From: Oxalobacteraceae bacterium
GTDB lineage: Bacteria; Pseudomonadota; Gammaproteobacteria; Burkholderiales; Burkholderiaceae_D
Direction of reading: 5' to 3'
Assembly (NCBI GenBank): GCA_013284265.1
Contig: JABTBR010000057.1
Coordinates: 1-41,310 of the forward strand
DNA length: 41,310 bases
In this document: piece by piece, positions 1-7,421 of the stretch
How positions within the stretch are numbered: the first letter of the stretch is position 1
Layout of the letters: the number at the start of each line of letters is the position of its first letter
Notes under the pieces: generated by a model
Database searches by the model: none
The model's input: the letters and a program-made list of their open reading frames with translations, nothing else
What the model was told of the DNA's origin: nothing
Translations under genes and position numbers: made by a program

Positions 1-64
1 TGTTCGAGTTGAAGACGTCTGATGTCCATATGATCGCTCCCAATCGTTTTATGCTAATCTAATT

Positions 65-117
65 TGATTGATTATGGACGATAATTTAAACATGTATTGA
101 TCAATCATAATCGATCA
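65..117. promoter_or_regulatory. AT-rich dyad cluster at the left edge
   Basis: The first 150 bases are much more AT-rich than the rest and hold no gene. TGATTGATTATG (65-76) and CATAATCGATCA (106-117) form an inverted repeat matching at 11 of 12 positions. Between them lies the perfect 10-bp palindrome ATTGATCAAT (96-105). This is what an operator or promoter region for a gene left of the window would look like, but no start codon of such a gene is visible. The regulatory role is inference. Confidence 0.3.
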
Positions 118-149
118 CTAAATCGTAATTCATGAACTACGAGTGAGAA

Positions 150-182
150 CAAAAAAGGGGAAGGCATCGCTGCCTTCCCCCA
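150..182 (-). terminator. Rho-independent terminator of the chitinase gene
   Basis: GGGGAAGGCA (157-166) and TGCCTTCCCC (171-180) form a perfect 10-bp stem with a 4-base loop. On the plus strand the stem is preceded by six A residues (151-156), which become a U tract on the minus-strand transcript. It lies about 25 bases beyond the stop codon of the minus-strand chitinase gene, the expected place for its intrinsic terminator. Confidence 0.85.
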
Positions 183-206
183 TTGAACTGCTAACTTACT
201 TCAGTT

Positions 207-2561
207 TTATGGCAATGCCACCGGCAGGTCCGGATACTCGTCCGCCAGCGCGTAGCGGGTGCCGTTGACGGTGATCGCGTAAGCCGACGGGCCGGCGATC
301 GGCAGGCGGTAGTTCAAGGTGATCGCCACCGAGGCGCCCGGGGTCAGCGACTGCCAGCTTGGCAGCGTGAACTGGGCGTGGTTGAAGTTGGCCTTGAAGC
401 CGCCAATATTGTTCGGCCCGCTATACCCCGCCTTGGTCACTTTCAAGCCCACACCGCTCTGGTCGCTCATGTCGGCCGGGGCGGATACGGAGTAGTCGAA
501 CTCGACAATCGAACCGCCCGGAATGGTGGTGGCCGAATTATTGGTCACCGTCATGATCGGATTGATCGGGTAGTTGCTGTCGCCCAGCTTCCAGCCACCG
601 AGCACGATACTGACCTTGGCGCTGCTGGCTGGCAAGGTGCTTTCGGCGCGCTGGTTGCCGTAAGGACCGGCGGTGCTGAAGGTGTTGTAGATGCTGGTGG
701 TCAGGGTGTTGCCCATGAAGTATTCACCCTTGCCGCCGTTCTTGCCAGCGTTCCAGGCATAGTCGCCCGCCAGTTCCCAGATCATGATGCCGCCGATGTT
801 GTTGTCGACGATGTACTGGGCCTTGGTGGCCATCGATTGTGCCGTCTCGGTGGAGATGAACACTTTCTTGGTGGCGTTCCACAGCCATGGTGCGGCCATG
901 GTGGCGCTGTAGTTGGCGACGTAGGTACCTGTCAGGGTCTTTTCCGTGATTTTGTACGCGTCCAGATAGTCCGGCACGATGCCTTGCTGCAGGTTCAGCG
1001 CGTGCCACAGAGGATTGCCGCCGCCCGGTACCGGCTTGCCGGTGGAGTCGAGGTCGGACCACAGGTTGTCGATGCCGGTCGCGCCGGTGCCGCAGGTTTT
1101 CACGCCGGCGCAGGTGACGGTGGAATTGGTCAGGGCGGTGGTGCCCCACAGGCCGTTGGTGCCGCCCGTCACGTCTTTCCAGCCACGGGTGTAGTAAGGC
1201 ACGCCGATATTGATGCGGCCTGCCTGCAGTGCGCCACGGTAGTAGCGGTAAGCCCAGTCGACGTTCAGGTAGCCGATGTTGGCGTACTGGTAGGCGCTGC
1301 CGGCACGCAGTTCGCCGTCGTTGCCGTCGTCATACAGCGGGGCGTTGGGACCGACATACTGGTTCCAGGCGCCATGCAAGTCATACGACATCAGGCTGGC
1401 ATAGTCCAGGTACTTCAGGCCGGACAGGTTTTCCTCGCCGCGCAGAATCCAGGCGGAAGCGGAACCTGCGATGGTCAGCATGTAGTACTTCTGGTCGGCC
1501 ACGGCGGCGGTGTCGAGCTTCTGGCGCACGGTTTTCAGCAGCACGTTGTAGCTCGACATCAGGCCAGCCAGACGCGGCTTGGACAGCGTGAAGTCGAGCG
1601 GATTGCCGGCCTCGTTGTTGGTGGTCGGATGCTCGTAGTCGACGTCGATACCATCGAAGAAGGTGTACTGGCGCAGCACGGACACCATGGAATCGGCCAG
1701 GGTGTTGATGCCGGCCTGGTTCAGGCTGCCATCAGCATTGGTCGTTGCGGTGTAGAAGCCGCCGCTGCCAGCCCAGCCGCCCACGGACAGCATGACCTTG
1801 ACGCCAGGGTTTTTCTTCTTGTACTGGGCCAGCAGATTGAAGTGGCCTTTGTACGGCAGCGCCGGGTCCATCGCGGCGGCAGGGATGGTCGGCCAGGTCA
1901 GGCCGGTATCCGGGTTGTTGGCGCCCGTGCCCAGCAGAACCTTGGAGGTGCTGGTGTCGACCGAGGCGAAGGCGTAGTTGATGTGGGTGACTTTGTCCCA
2001 TGGAATGTCGCTGACCAGATAGGACGGGCTGCCGTCGCCGCCGGTGCGCCAGCTGGTGAAGTAGCCGACGATGCGGCGCTTCAGGCCATGGGCCAGCACT
2101 TCGCGGCCGTTCACGTCGTACACGCCGCAATACGGCACGTTGGTGACGGAGGAGGTCAGGCCGTCTGGACGGCAAGGAACCTTGCTTGGCGTTGGTGTTG
2201 GGGTCGGAGTCGGTGTTGGCGTCGGGGTAGGAGTCGGCGTCGGTGTTGGAGTCGGAGTCGGAGTCGGGGTAGGCGTTGGGGTTGGCGTCGGCGTGGTCGC
2301 CTGCAATTCCCATGGACCCCATTGTTCGGTGCCAGGAATATTATTCTGGGTCCACCATTTGGCCTTGTAGGTATTGCCCTGATACAGGACGCAATTGCCC
2401 GCCGTGTAAATGGCGGTGGCGGTCCAGTCGGGACAGGCGGCCACGGCCACCGAGGCCAGCTGGCTTGGTGTCTTGGTCGTACTGCTGTCGCTGCCTCCGC
2501 CGCAAGCCGCCAGAGTGGCGCTGAGCAGGGTCAGTAACAGCCGGTTGCTGTTTACATTCAT
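207..2561 (-). CDS. GH18 chitinase, lipoprotein with CBM5/12 and PT-repeat linker
   Basis: This is a secreted chitinase of 784 residues, predicted to hydrolyse beta-1,4 GlcNAc links in chitin. The start at 2561 is chosen because GGAGAC stands just upstream and the protein opens with a lipoprotein signal peptide ending in LAAC with Cys20; the frame stays open further upstream but without signal character. Order: signal and lipobox (1-20), CBM5/12 chitin-binding module (about 43-86, with the typical AKWWTQNN and EQWGPW motifs), a threonine-proline repeat linker (about 88-125), and the GH18 barrel. The catalytic motif DGIDVDYE covers 303-310, with Glu310 as proton donor. A beta-rich C-terminal domain of about 130 residues, not assigned to a family, follows the barrel. 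The gene lies 47 bases downstream of the cupin-like gene on the same strand, so the two may be co-transcribed. A strong terminator follows. Confidence 0.93.
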   Translation of the reverse strand: MNVNSNRLLLTLLSATLAACGGGSDSSTTKTPSQLASVAVAACPDWTATAIYTAGNCVLYQGNTYKAKWWTQNNIPGTEQWGPWELQATTPTPTPTPTPTPTPTPTPTPTPTPTPTPTPTPTPTPSKVPCRPDGLTSSVTNVPYCGVYDVNGREVLAHGLKRRIVGYFTSWRTGGDGSPSYLVSDIPWDKVTHINYAFASVDTSTSKVLLGTGANNPDTGLTWPTIPAAAMDPALPYKGHFNLLAQYKKKNPGVKVMLSVGGWAGSGGFYTATTNADGSLNQAGINTLADSMVSVLRQYTFFDGIDVDYEHPTTNNEAGNPLDFTLSKPRLAGLMSSYNVLLKTVRQKLDTAAVADQKYYMLTIAGSASAWILRGEENLSGLKYLDYASLMSYDLHGAWNQYVGPNAPLYDDGNDGELRAGSAYQYANIGYLNVDWAYRYYRGALQAGRINIGVPYYTRGWKDVTGGTNGLWGTTALTNSTVTCAGVKTCGTGATGIDNLWSDLDSTGKPVPGGGNPLWHALNLQQGIVPDYLDAYKITEKTLTGTYVANYSATMAAPWLWNATKKVFISTETAQSMATKAQYIVDNNIGGIMIWELAGDYAWNAGKNGGKGEYFMGNTLTTSIYNTFSTAGPYGNQRAESTLPASSAKVSIVLGGWKLGDSNYPINPIMTVTNNSATTIPGGSIVEFDYSVSAPADMSDQSGVGLKVTKAGYSGPNNIGGFKANFNHAQFTLPSWQSLTPGASVAITLNYRLPIAGPSAYAITVNGTRYALADEYPDLPVALP
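2185..2292. repeat. Hexanucleotide repeat coding for the Thr-Pro linker of chitinase 1
   Basis: About 18 imperfect six-base units of the form GGNGTN (plus-strand reading) code for alternating Thr-Pro on the minus strand. The units differ mostly at silent third positions, so amino-acid selection rather than recent slippage keeps the pattern. Gain or loss of units would change linker length without a frameshift. Confidence 0.85.
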
Positions 2562-2608
2562 TTTGTCTCCAGAATTTTTTAAATTGAATGATATGAAATG
2601 CGGGCCGT

Positions 2609-3622
2609 TCAGAAATCGTGATCGGCCGGATAGTTGCTGTAGTAGTCGTTGTCCCAGCGGAAGTTGGTGGCCGAGACGGTGATGCTGATGTCCAGCCCTT
2701 CGACAAAATGCCACCAGCCCACCGGCAGGAACAGGATCTCGCCCGGTTCCAGCACGCAGTCGATGACGTTCACTTTCGCCATGGCGGGGAAGCGTTCCAG
2801 ATCGATCTGGCGGCCGTCTACTTCGCTGAAGCAATGACGCTGGTTGTACACATTGGCCACTTCCCAGGGCGCGATCATGCGGACCTTTTTGCGCCCCACG
2901 ATCTGGGCCATGAAGTTATTGGTCAGGTCGTGATGGAAGGGGGTGACCGTGCCGGCCGGGCCGAACCAGAAGAAACCCGTATTGCCCGGCTGCGGCTGCA
3001 GATACTCCGGCAGCGTCGGCACGTCCTGCCACAGTTCATGCAGGGCGGCGCGGTTGCGCGAATCGTTATTGGCGGTCATGTAGAAGTCGTTGGTGTGGCC
3101 GCTGTCGCGCACCATGTCCACATAGTCGCCAAAGCGCATGTCGCGCTTGTGGGCAATGCTGTTTTTTTCGTAGTCGGGATCGGCCGAGCGGCCGTACTGG
3201 ACTTCCACCATGCGCTCGCCGTAGGCCTGCTTGAAATAATCCAGGCTCCAGCGGGTGCGCGCGGGGCAGTCGTCGAGCATGCCGGTCAGGATCACCGGTG
3301 TGTTGCTGCGGTAATGCTGCTGCAGGAAATCCTCACCGGATAGGCGATGGCGCCGCTGCACGCTGGTGTCGCCCAGGCGGCTGAGCTTGGAAGGGATTTC
3401 CAGTACCCAGTCGCGCTTGGCCAGACGATTGTGCAGCCGGCGCGCACCTTGCAGATAGGGACTGCGCAGCGCCGCTTCGATTTCGGCCTTGCCGTCCGCG
3501 ATGCCCGACTTGAGCAGGATCTGGGCCAGGCCTGCGGGGTGGTTGCCCAGCATCAGGTTCTCGGCGATCCAGCGGCGCCAGTCGTCGTTCATCTGGGGGC
3601 GGGGTGTTTTGCTCGATGCCAT
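2609..3622 (-). CDS. Cupin-like (JmjC/cupin_8) protein, putative Fe(II)/2-oxoglutarate hydroxylase
   Basis: This 337-residue cytoplasmic protein has no signal peptide. The JmjC-type double-stranded beta-helix carries the iron triad H230-H-D232 (in TPFHHDLTNN) and His305 (in VGWWHFVEG), so an Fe(II)- and 2-oxoglutarate-dependent hydroxylase of the FIH-like class is expected; the substrate is unknown. The start at 3622 follows a CCGGAGACC ribosome-binding site; 23 further in-frame codons upstream run into the palindromic repeat and look non-coding. Related cupin_8 proteins often sit near TonB receptors or polysaccharide-use genes. Here the gene is wedged between two chitinases, which suggests a role in the same regulon. 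That link is inference. Confidence 0.85.
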   Translation of the reverse strand: MASSKTPRPQMNDDWRRWIAENLMLGNHPAGLAQILLKSGIADGKAEIEAALRSPYLQGARRLHNRLAKRDWVLEIPSKLSRLGDTSVQRRHRLSGEDFLQQHYRSNTPVILTGMLDDCPARTRWSLDYFKQAYGERMVEVQYGRSADPDYEKNSIAHKRDMRFGDYVDMVRDSGHTNDFYMTANNDSRNRAALHELWQDVPTLPEYLQPQPGNTGFFWFGPAGTVTPFHHDLTNNFMAQIVGRKKVRMIAPWEVANVYNQRHCFSEVDGRQIDLERFPAMAKVNVIDCVLEPGEILFLPVGWWHFVEGLDISITVSATNFRWDNDYYSNYPADHDF

Positions 3623-3678
3623 TGCGGTCTCCGGGGAGGAATTTTTTATTGGAAATGTAGGGCGTGCCCCTGTTTTTA

Positions 3679-3743
3679 AAACCCAAGGCAAAGAGCCGGG
3701 GTCTGACCCGTCGGGTCAGACCCCAGATTTACGCCTTGGGTTT
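3679..3743. repeat. Intergenic palindromic element, copy 1
   Basis: Outer arms AAACCCAAGGC (3679-3689) and GCCTTGGGTTT (3733-3743) are perfect complements. They enclose GGGGTCTGACCCG (3698-3710) and CGGGTCAGACCCC (3712-3724), a perfect 13-bp dyad around one base. The sequences between outer and inner arms differ: GCAAAGAG on the left (arm type a) and ATTTACGC on the right (arm type b). The copy lies between the 3' end of the second chitinase gene and the start of the cupin-like gene, both on the minus strand. Confidence 0.9.
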
Positions 3744-3812
3744 ACTGGGACGTCAGCGGCATGCCGGCGGCGGGGTATGGGGCGCCGGCACCTTGCTGTA
3801 TTGCTTTACGGC

Positions 3813-5498
3813 TTAGCGGCCTTTCCAGACTTCGCTGGTCAGGGCGCCGCTGGCGTCGCCGTCGAGTTCCCACGAGAAGGCGCCGCGCAGGCTCTGGTCG
3901 CGCACATACTGCATCTTCACGGCGATGACGGATGGATCGTCATAGCTCCACCATTCGCCGCCCGTGGTCAACAGGAACAACTGCTTGGTGGCCGGATGGT
4001 ACCAGCGGGTGCCGGCTTTGTCCTTGAGCACTTTGTAGTCGTCGATACCCGACTCGTAAGCACCGCTGGCGCCGCCACTGGTGGACTGGTACAGGCCGTT
4101 GCCGTTAGGACCGGCGGCGACACCCTTCCAGCCGCGACCATAGAATGGTACGCCCAGCAGGATCTTGTTGCGAGGCATGCCGGCGGCCACCAGGGCGGTG
4201 ATCGCGTCATGGGCGTTGTACTTGGCCAGCACGCCCGTCGATGGGTCGTTCGGGTCGTGGTACAGCGGCGCGTGGAAGTTGGTGGTCGATTCCCACGCGC
4301 CATGGAAGTCGTAGCTCATCAGATTGACCCAATCCATGTACTGGCCATACAGCGCCGGTTCGGTCTGGGCAATCTTCTCGGTACCGGCACCGATGGCGGC
4401 GGTCAGCGCGTAGCGCTTGCCGTCGGTGGCACCCTGGGCATCGAGCTGGGCACGGAACTCGGCCATCAGCAAGGTGAAGTTGTGCTTGTCGTTGACGGTG
4501 TCCACGGTGTTATAGGACTGGCCGCCACCGCCCGGGTATTCCCAGTCGATATCGATACCGTCGAACACACCCTTGGCAGCGCCCGGACCGCCACGGCCAT
4601 CCTGCACCGGCAGGTCACCGGCGATGAATTGCTTGACGCAGGACTTGGCCAGCTGCTTGCGCAGGGCGTCGGTCTTGGCCGCGGCCGAGAAGTTTTTCGA
4701 CCAGGTCCATCCGCCCAGCGAGATGAATACTTTCAGGTTCGGGTGCGCGGCCTTGAGCAGCTTGAGCTGGGCAAAGTTGCCGGTCAGCTTGGCGTCCCAT
4801 GGGATGGTCTTGCCATCGACGGTGCGGGCAGGCTGGCGCTGGTAATCGGCGAAGGCATCGCCGCCGGTGCCGGCGTCGGCTGGCGGCGGCGTGTTGTTGC
4901 CGGTTTCGGCCTTGCTGACCATATCGCATTCGAAGCCGCCGTTTTTGGCGTACACATTGCCGAAGGCGTAGTTGATGAAGGTGAGCTGGTCGGCGATGCT
5001 GGTCTGCACGCCATTGACCGGAGTCTTGGTGGTGTGGATGTCGGCCACTTCGTAGCCGCGGCCATAGACGCCCCACTGCGCGAAGTAGGAACCGATTTCA
5101 CGGCCGCCGACCGGGGTTGGTGTCGGTGTTGGTGTCGGCGTTGGCGTTGGCGTAGGGGTTGGCGTCGGCGTAGGAGTCGGCGTCGGTGTCGGTGTTGGGG
5201 TCGGTGTTGGCGTTGGAGTAGGCGTGTCCGTGCTCAGCTGCCATGGACCCCATTCTTCGGTGCCGGGTACATTGTTTTGCGTCCACCATTTGGCTTTGTA
5301 GACCTTGCCTGCATAGGTCACGCAATTGCCCACGGTGTAAATCGCCGCCGCATCCCAGGCGGGACAGCTGGCCACCACGCTCTGGGCCAGCATTTTGCTG
5401 CCCGGCGCAGGGGCATCGCCCGTACCGCCGCCGCAGGCCACCAGCATGGAGCCGATCAGCACGCCGATCAATCCTGCCGTATTTCTTTGATATGTCAT
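3813..5498 (-). CDS. GH18 chitinase, second lipoprotein with CBM5/12
   Basis: This second secreted chitinase has 561 residues. The start at 5498 is preceded by AGGGAGATGAA and opens a lipoprotein signal peptide with lipobox LVAC (Cys22). A CBM5/12 module (about 47-90) with the same AKWWTQNN and EEWGPW signature as its neighbour follows, then a Thr-Pro linker (about 92-132) and a GH18 barrel. The catalytic motif DGIDIDWE is at 313-320, with Glu320 as the acid, and SYDFHGAWE lies further on. The barrel differs clearly from that of the first chitinase and lacks the extra C-terminal domain, so the two may split endo and exo roles; that is inference. The shared N-terminal architecture suggests module exchange or duplication. 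It is transcribed from the large gap to its right, which holds dyads that may bind a regulator. Confidence 0.93.
   Translation of the reverse strand: MTYQRNTAGLIGVLIGSMLVACGGGTGDAPAPGSKMLAQSVVASCPAWDAAAIYTVGNCVTYAGKVYKAKWWTQNNVPGTEEWGPWQLSTDTPTPTPTPTPTPTPTPTPTPTPTPTPTPTPTPTPTPTPVGGREIGSYFAQWGVYGRGYEVADIHTTKTPVNGVQTSIADQLTFINYAFGNVYAKNGGFECDMVSKAETGNNTPPPADAGTGGDAFADYQRQPARTVDGKTIPWDAKLTGNFAQLKLLKAAHPNLKVFISLGGWTWSKNFSAAAKTDALRKQLAKSCVKQFIAGDLPVQDGRGGPGAAKGVFDGIDIDWEYPGGGGQSYNTVDTVNDKHNFTLLMAEFRAQLDAQGATDGKRYALTAAIGAGTEKIAQTEPALYGQYMDWVNLMSYDFHGAWESTTNFHAPLYHDPNDPSTGVLAKYNAHDAITALVAAGMPRNKILLGVPFYGRGWKGVAAGPNGNGLYQSTSGGASGAYESGIDDYKVLKDKAGTRWYHPATKQLFLLTTGGEWWSYDDPSVIAVKMQYVRDQSLRGAFSWELDGDASGALTSEVWKGR
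5113..5227. repeat. Hexanucleotide repeat coding for the Thr-Pro linker of chitinase 2
   Basis: A run of roughly 18-19 GGNGTN units codes for the alternating Thr-Pro linker on the minus strand, like the one in the first chitinase gene about 2.9 kb away. With the flanking CBM5/12 coding sequence, the two loci form a pair of similar tracts through which homologous recombination could occur. Confidence 0.85.
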
Positions 5499-6011
5499 TT
5501 CATCTCCCTGTTCAATGTGAACTTCTTCCCGTTTCCTGGAAAAACCATTGCCGCCGCGGTTTTCCAGCACGGTGAAGGCGAGGATGGGACTGCTAAAAGT
5601 GGTAGTCAAGTGGTTTTGGATATGAGTGTGCAAACCAATACCAGTGCCATTTTTGGTCTGCGGGGATTGCCCATGCCGCCCTGTTTCATGCTGCACCGCA
5701 GCGGTGAAGGCGTGCACCGGAATGTCGCAAAATAATGGATTGCGGGGCAGGGGAATTCGCTTTGGTGTCGATTTGCTGACTTGGAAATGTTGCCTGCGGA
5801 AAGAGCGCTTAATTTTTGGTAAGTAGTGTTAGGCGGAAATTAGTACCAATTTTAAAAATTTAACAAAGTGGTATGTGGGTTGCTAGCGGCCCAATTCGCT
5901 GTTTATGACCGGCGGGTGACATCGGGGGGATTTTTGATAGTAAAAAGAGTTGTTTTTTTCGTAAACTATCATTTAAAATGGCCCCTAAGAAACTATTGAT
6001 GGCGGCGCGGT
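5499..6011. promoter_or_regulatory. Divergent regulatory gap with three dyads
   Basis: This 513-base gap separates a minus-strand chitinase gene from a plus-strand gene, and no gene was found in it. Three inverted repeats stand out. TGGTTTTGG (5611-5619) pairs with CCAATACCA (5635-5643) at 8 of 9 positions. TTGGTA (5816-5821) pairs with TACCAA (5844-5849). TGATAGT (5935-5941) pairs with ACTATCA (5965-5971), close to the plus-strand start. The TGGT and ACCA half-sites recall TGGTATT-type boxes of GlcNAc regulators (NagQ of Xanthomonas), but the spacing here is not the same. The last 200 bases are AT-rich, as expected for promoters. Operator function is inferred. Confidence 0.4.
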
Positions 6012-7241
6012 ATGGAACTGGTCTACAAGAATGAAAAACCGCTATTTGTCGGGATGTTGACCGTTTCCGTGCTGGCCTGGATGGCGATACTGATAGGCAG
6101 CAAGGGCGTGGCCCTGTTTTACGCGCCGGTACTGTTCCTGTTCTATTGTTTCGCCCAGTCGGCCCTGATTTCCTACCTGAAGGGCACGGCGGTCCACGTT
6201 ACCGGGCAGCAGTTTCCCGACCTGAAAGCCCGCATCGACGCCTGCAGCGCCCGCCTTGGCGTGGAGCCGGTACCGCATGCCTATCTGTTGCAGCAGGGCG
6301 GCGGCCCGAACGCCTTCACGACCCGTTTCCTGGGCCGGCACTTCATCGTGCTGCAGGCCGACGTGGTCGATGCGCTGGAAGAGCGGCCGGATGCGATCAA
6401 TTTTTACATCGGCCACCAGATCGGCCAAATCGCGCGCCAGTATCTGCGCTGGGCGCCGCTGCTGATCCCGGCATCGGTCCTGCCGCTGCTGGGCGCGGCC
6501 TATGCGCGCGCCCGCGCATACACCTGCGACCGCCACGGTTTCCACGCCTGCGATAACCTCGACAGCGCGCAGATCGGACTGGCCGCGCTGGCCGCCGGCG
6601 GCAAACGCTGGCGCCGGCTGAATGTGGACAGTTATGTGGGCCAGTCGCGCCACAGCGTGGGCTTCTGGATGTCGTTTCACGAGCTGGTGGCCGACCATCC
6701 CTGGCTGGTCAAGCGCATGGGCGCGATGCGCGCGCTGGCGCAGGGCGAGGAAGTCCAGCAGCCGGAACGCAATGGACTGGCTTATCTGCTGGCCCTGTGC
6801 GTGCCGCGCCTGGGCGTGGGCGGCGGCGCCGGTTCGGTGCTGGCGCTGCTGGCCATGCTGGGGGCGCTGGCGGCGCTGGGGGTGGTGGCCTATCAGGATT
6901 TCAACGCCAGGGCGCGCATGAACCAGGCCGTGAATGTGGGCCACGAGGCCACCGCCGCCGTGGAGCGCTATTTCTACGCCAATGGCAAGGGGCCGGTCAG
7001 CCTGGAGCAGGCCGGCTTTGCGCTGGCCGACCCCAGCCACGCGGTGCAGGATATCCGCGTCGATGCGGAAAACGGCGTGGTGCGGGTGTTCCCCTCCGAC
7101 CTGGCCTACCGCGGCAAGTCGATCGCCTTCACCCCCAATCTGGACGAAAACAAGAAAGTGGCCTGGCGTTGCGGCAGCGAAGAAATTCCCGCCCACCTGC
7201 TGCCGCCGGCCTGCCGTGTCGATGGCGGCGGCGGCCTGTAA
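6012..7241 (+). CDS. M48-like membrane domain (active site lost) fused to a type IV pilin-like domain
   Basis: This is a 409-residue membrane protein. Two N-terminal transmembrane segments (about 12-30 and 35-55) and a region that reads like an M48 metallopeptidase come first. However, the zinc motif HExxH is replaced by HQIGQ (135-139), and the family's third-ligand Glu before the Asp of CDRHG (Asp173) is an Ala. A further transmembrane stretch (about 265-288) leads into a pilin-like module: VERYFYANGKGP, then WRC and the closing PPACR, matching the alpha-helix, beta-sheet and C-terminal disulfide-loop pattern of PF00114 pilins. There is no prepilin peptidase site, so it is not a normal pilin. 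It may be a regulatory or scaffold protein. No good ribosome-binding site precedes the start. Confidence 0.7.
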   Translation: MELVYKNEKPLFVGMLTVSVLAWMAILIGSKGVALFYAPVLFLFYCFAQSALISYLKGTAVHVTGQQFPDLKARIDACSARLGVEPVPHAYLLQQGGGPNAFTTRFLGRHFIVLQADVVDALEERPDAINFYIGHQIGQIARQYLRWAPLLIPASVLPLLGAAYARARAYTCDRHGFHACDNLDSAQIGLAALAAGGKRWRRLNVDSYVGQSRHSVGFWMSFHELVADHPWLVKRMGAMRALAQGEEVQQPERNGLAYLLALCVPRLGVGGGAGSVLALLAMLGALAALGVVAYQDFNARARMNQAVNVGHEATAAVERYFYANGKGPVSLEQAGFALADPSHAVQDIRVDAENGVVRVFPSDLAYRGKSIAFTPNLDENKKVAWRCGSEEIPAHLLPPACRVDGGGGL

Positions 7242-7421
7242 AAGTTTCCCCTTAGATTTAATTCGTATATACAAGGAACAAATACTTCCTTCCTGGTGGT
7301 GTGCGCGGCCGATATAGTGCACAGCCTTCGCGCAAGACCCGCTCCGGTCCACCAGGCCGGCAGGGGCACGCACGCGCCGCTTATACCCATGAAGCGGCGC
7401 CAAACCCACCAAGAGGACATC

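Noticed and set aside
6012..7241. Active M48 metallopeptidase
   Set aside because: HExxH and the third zinc ligand are both missing, so the plain peptidase label would be wrong.
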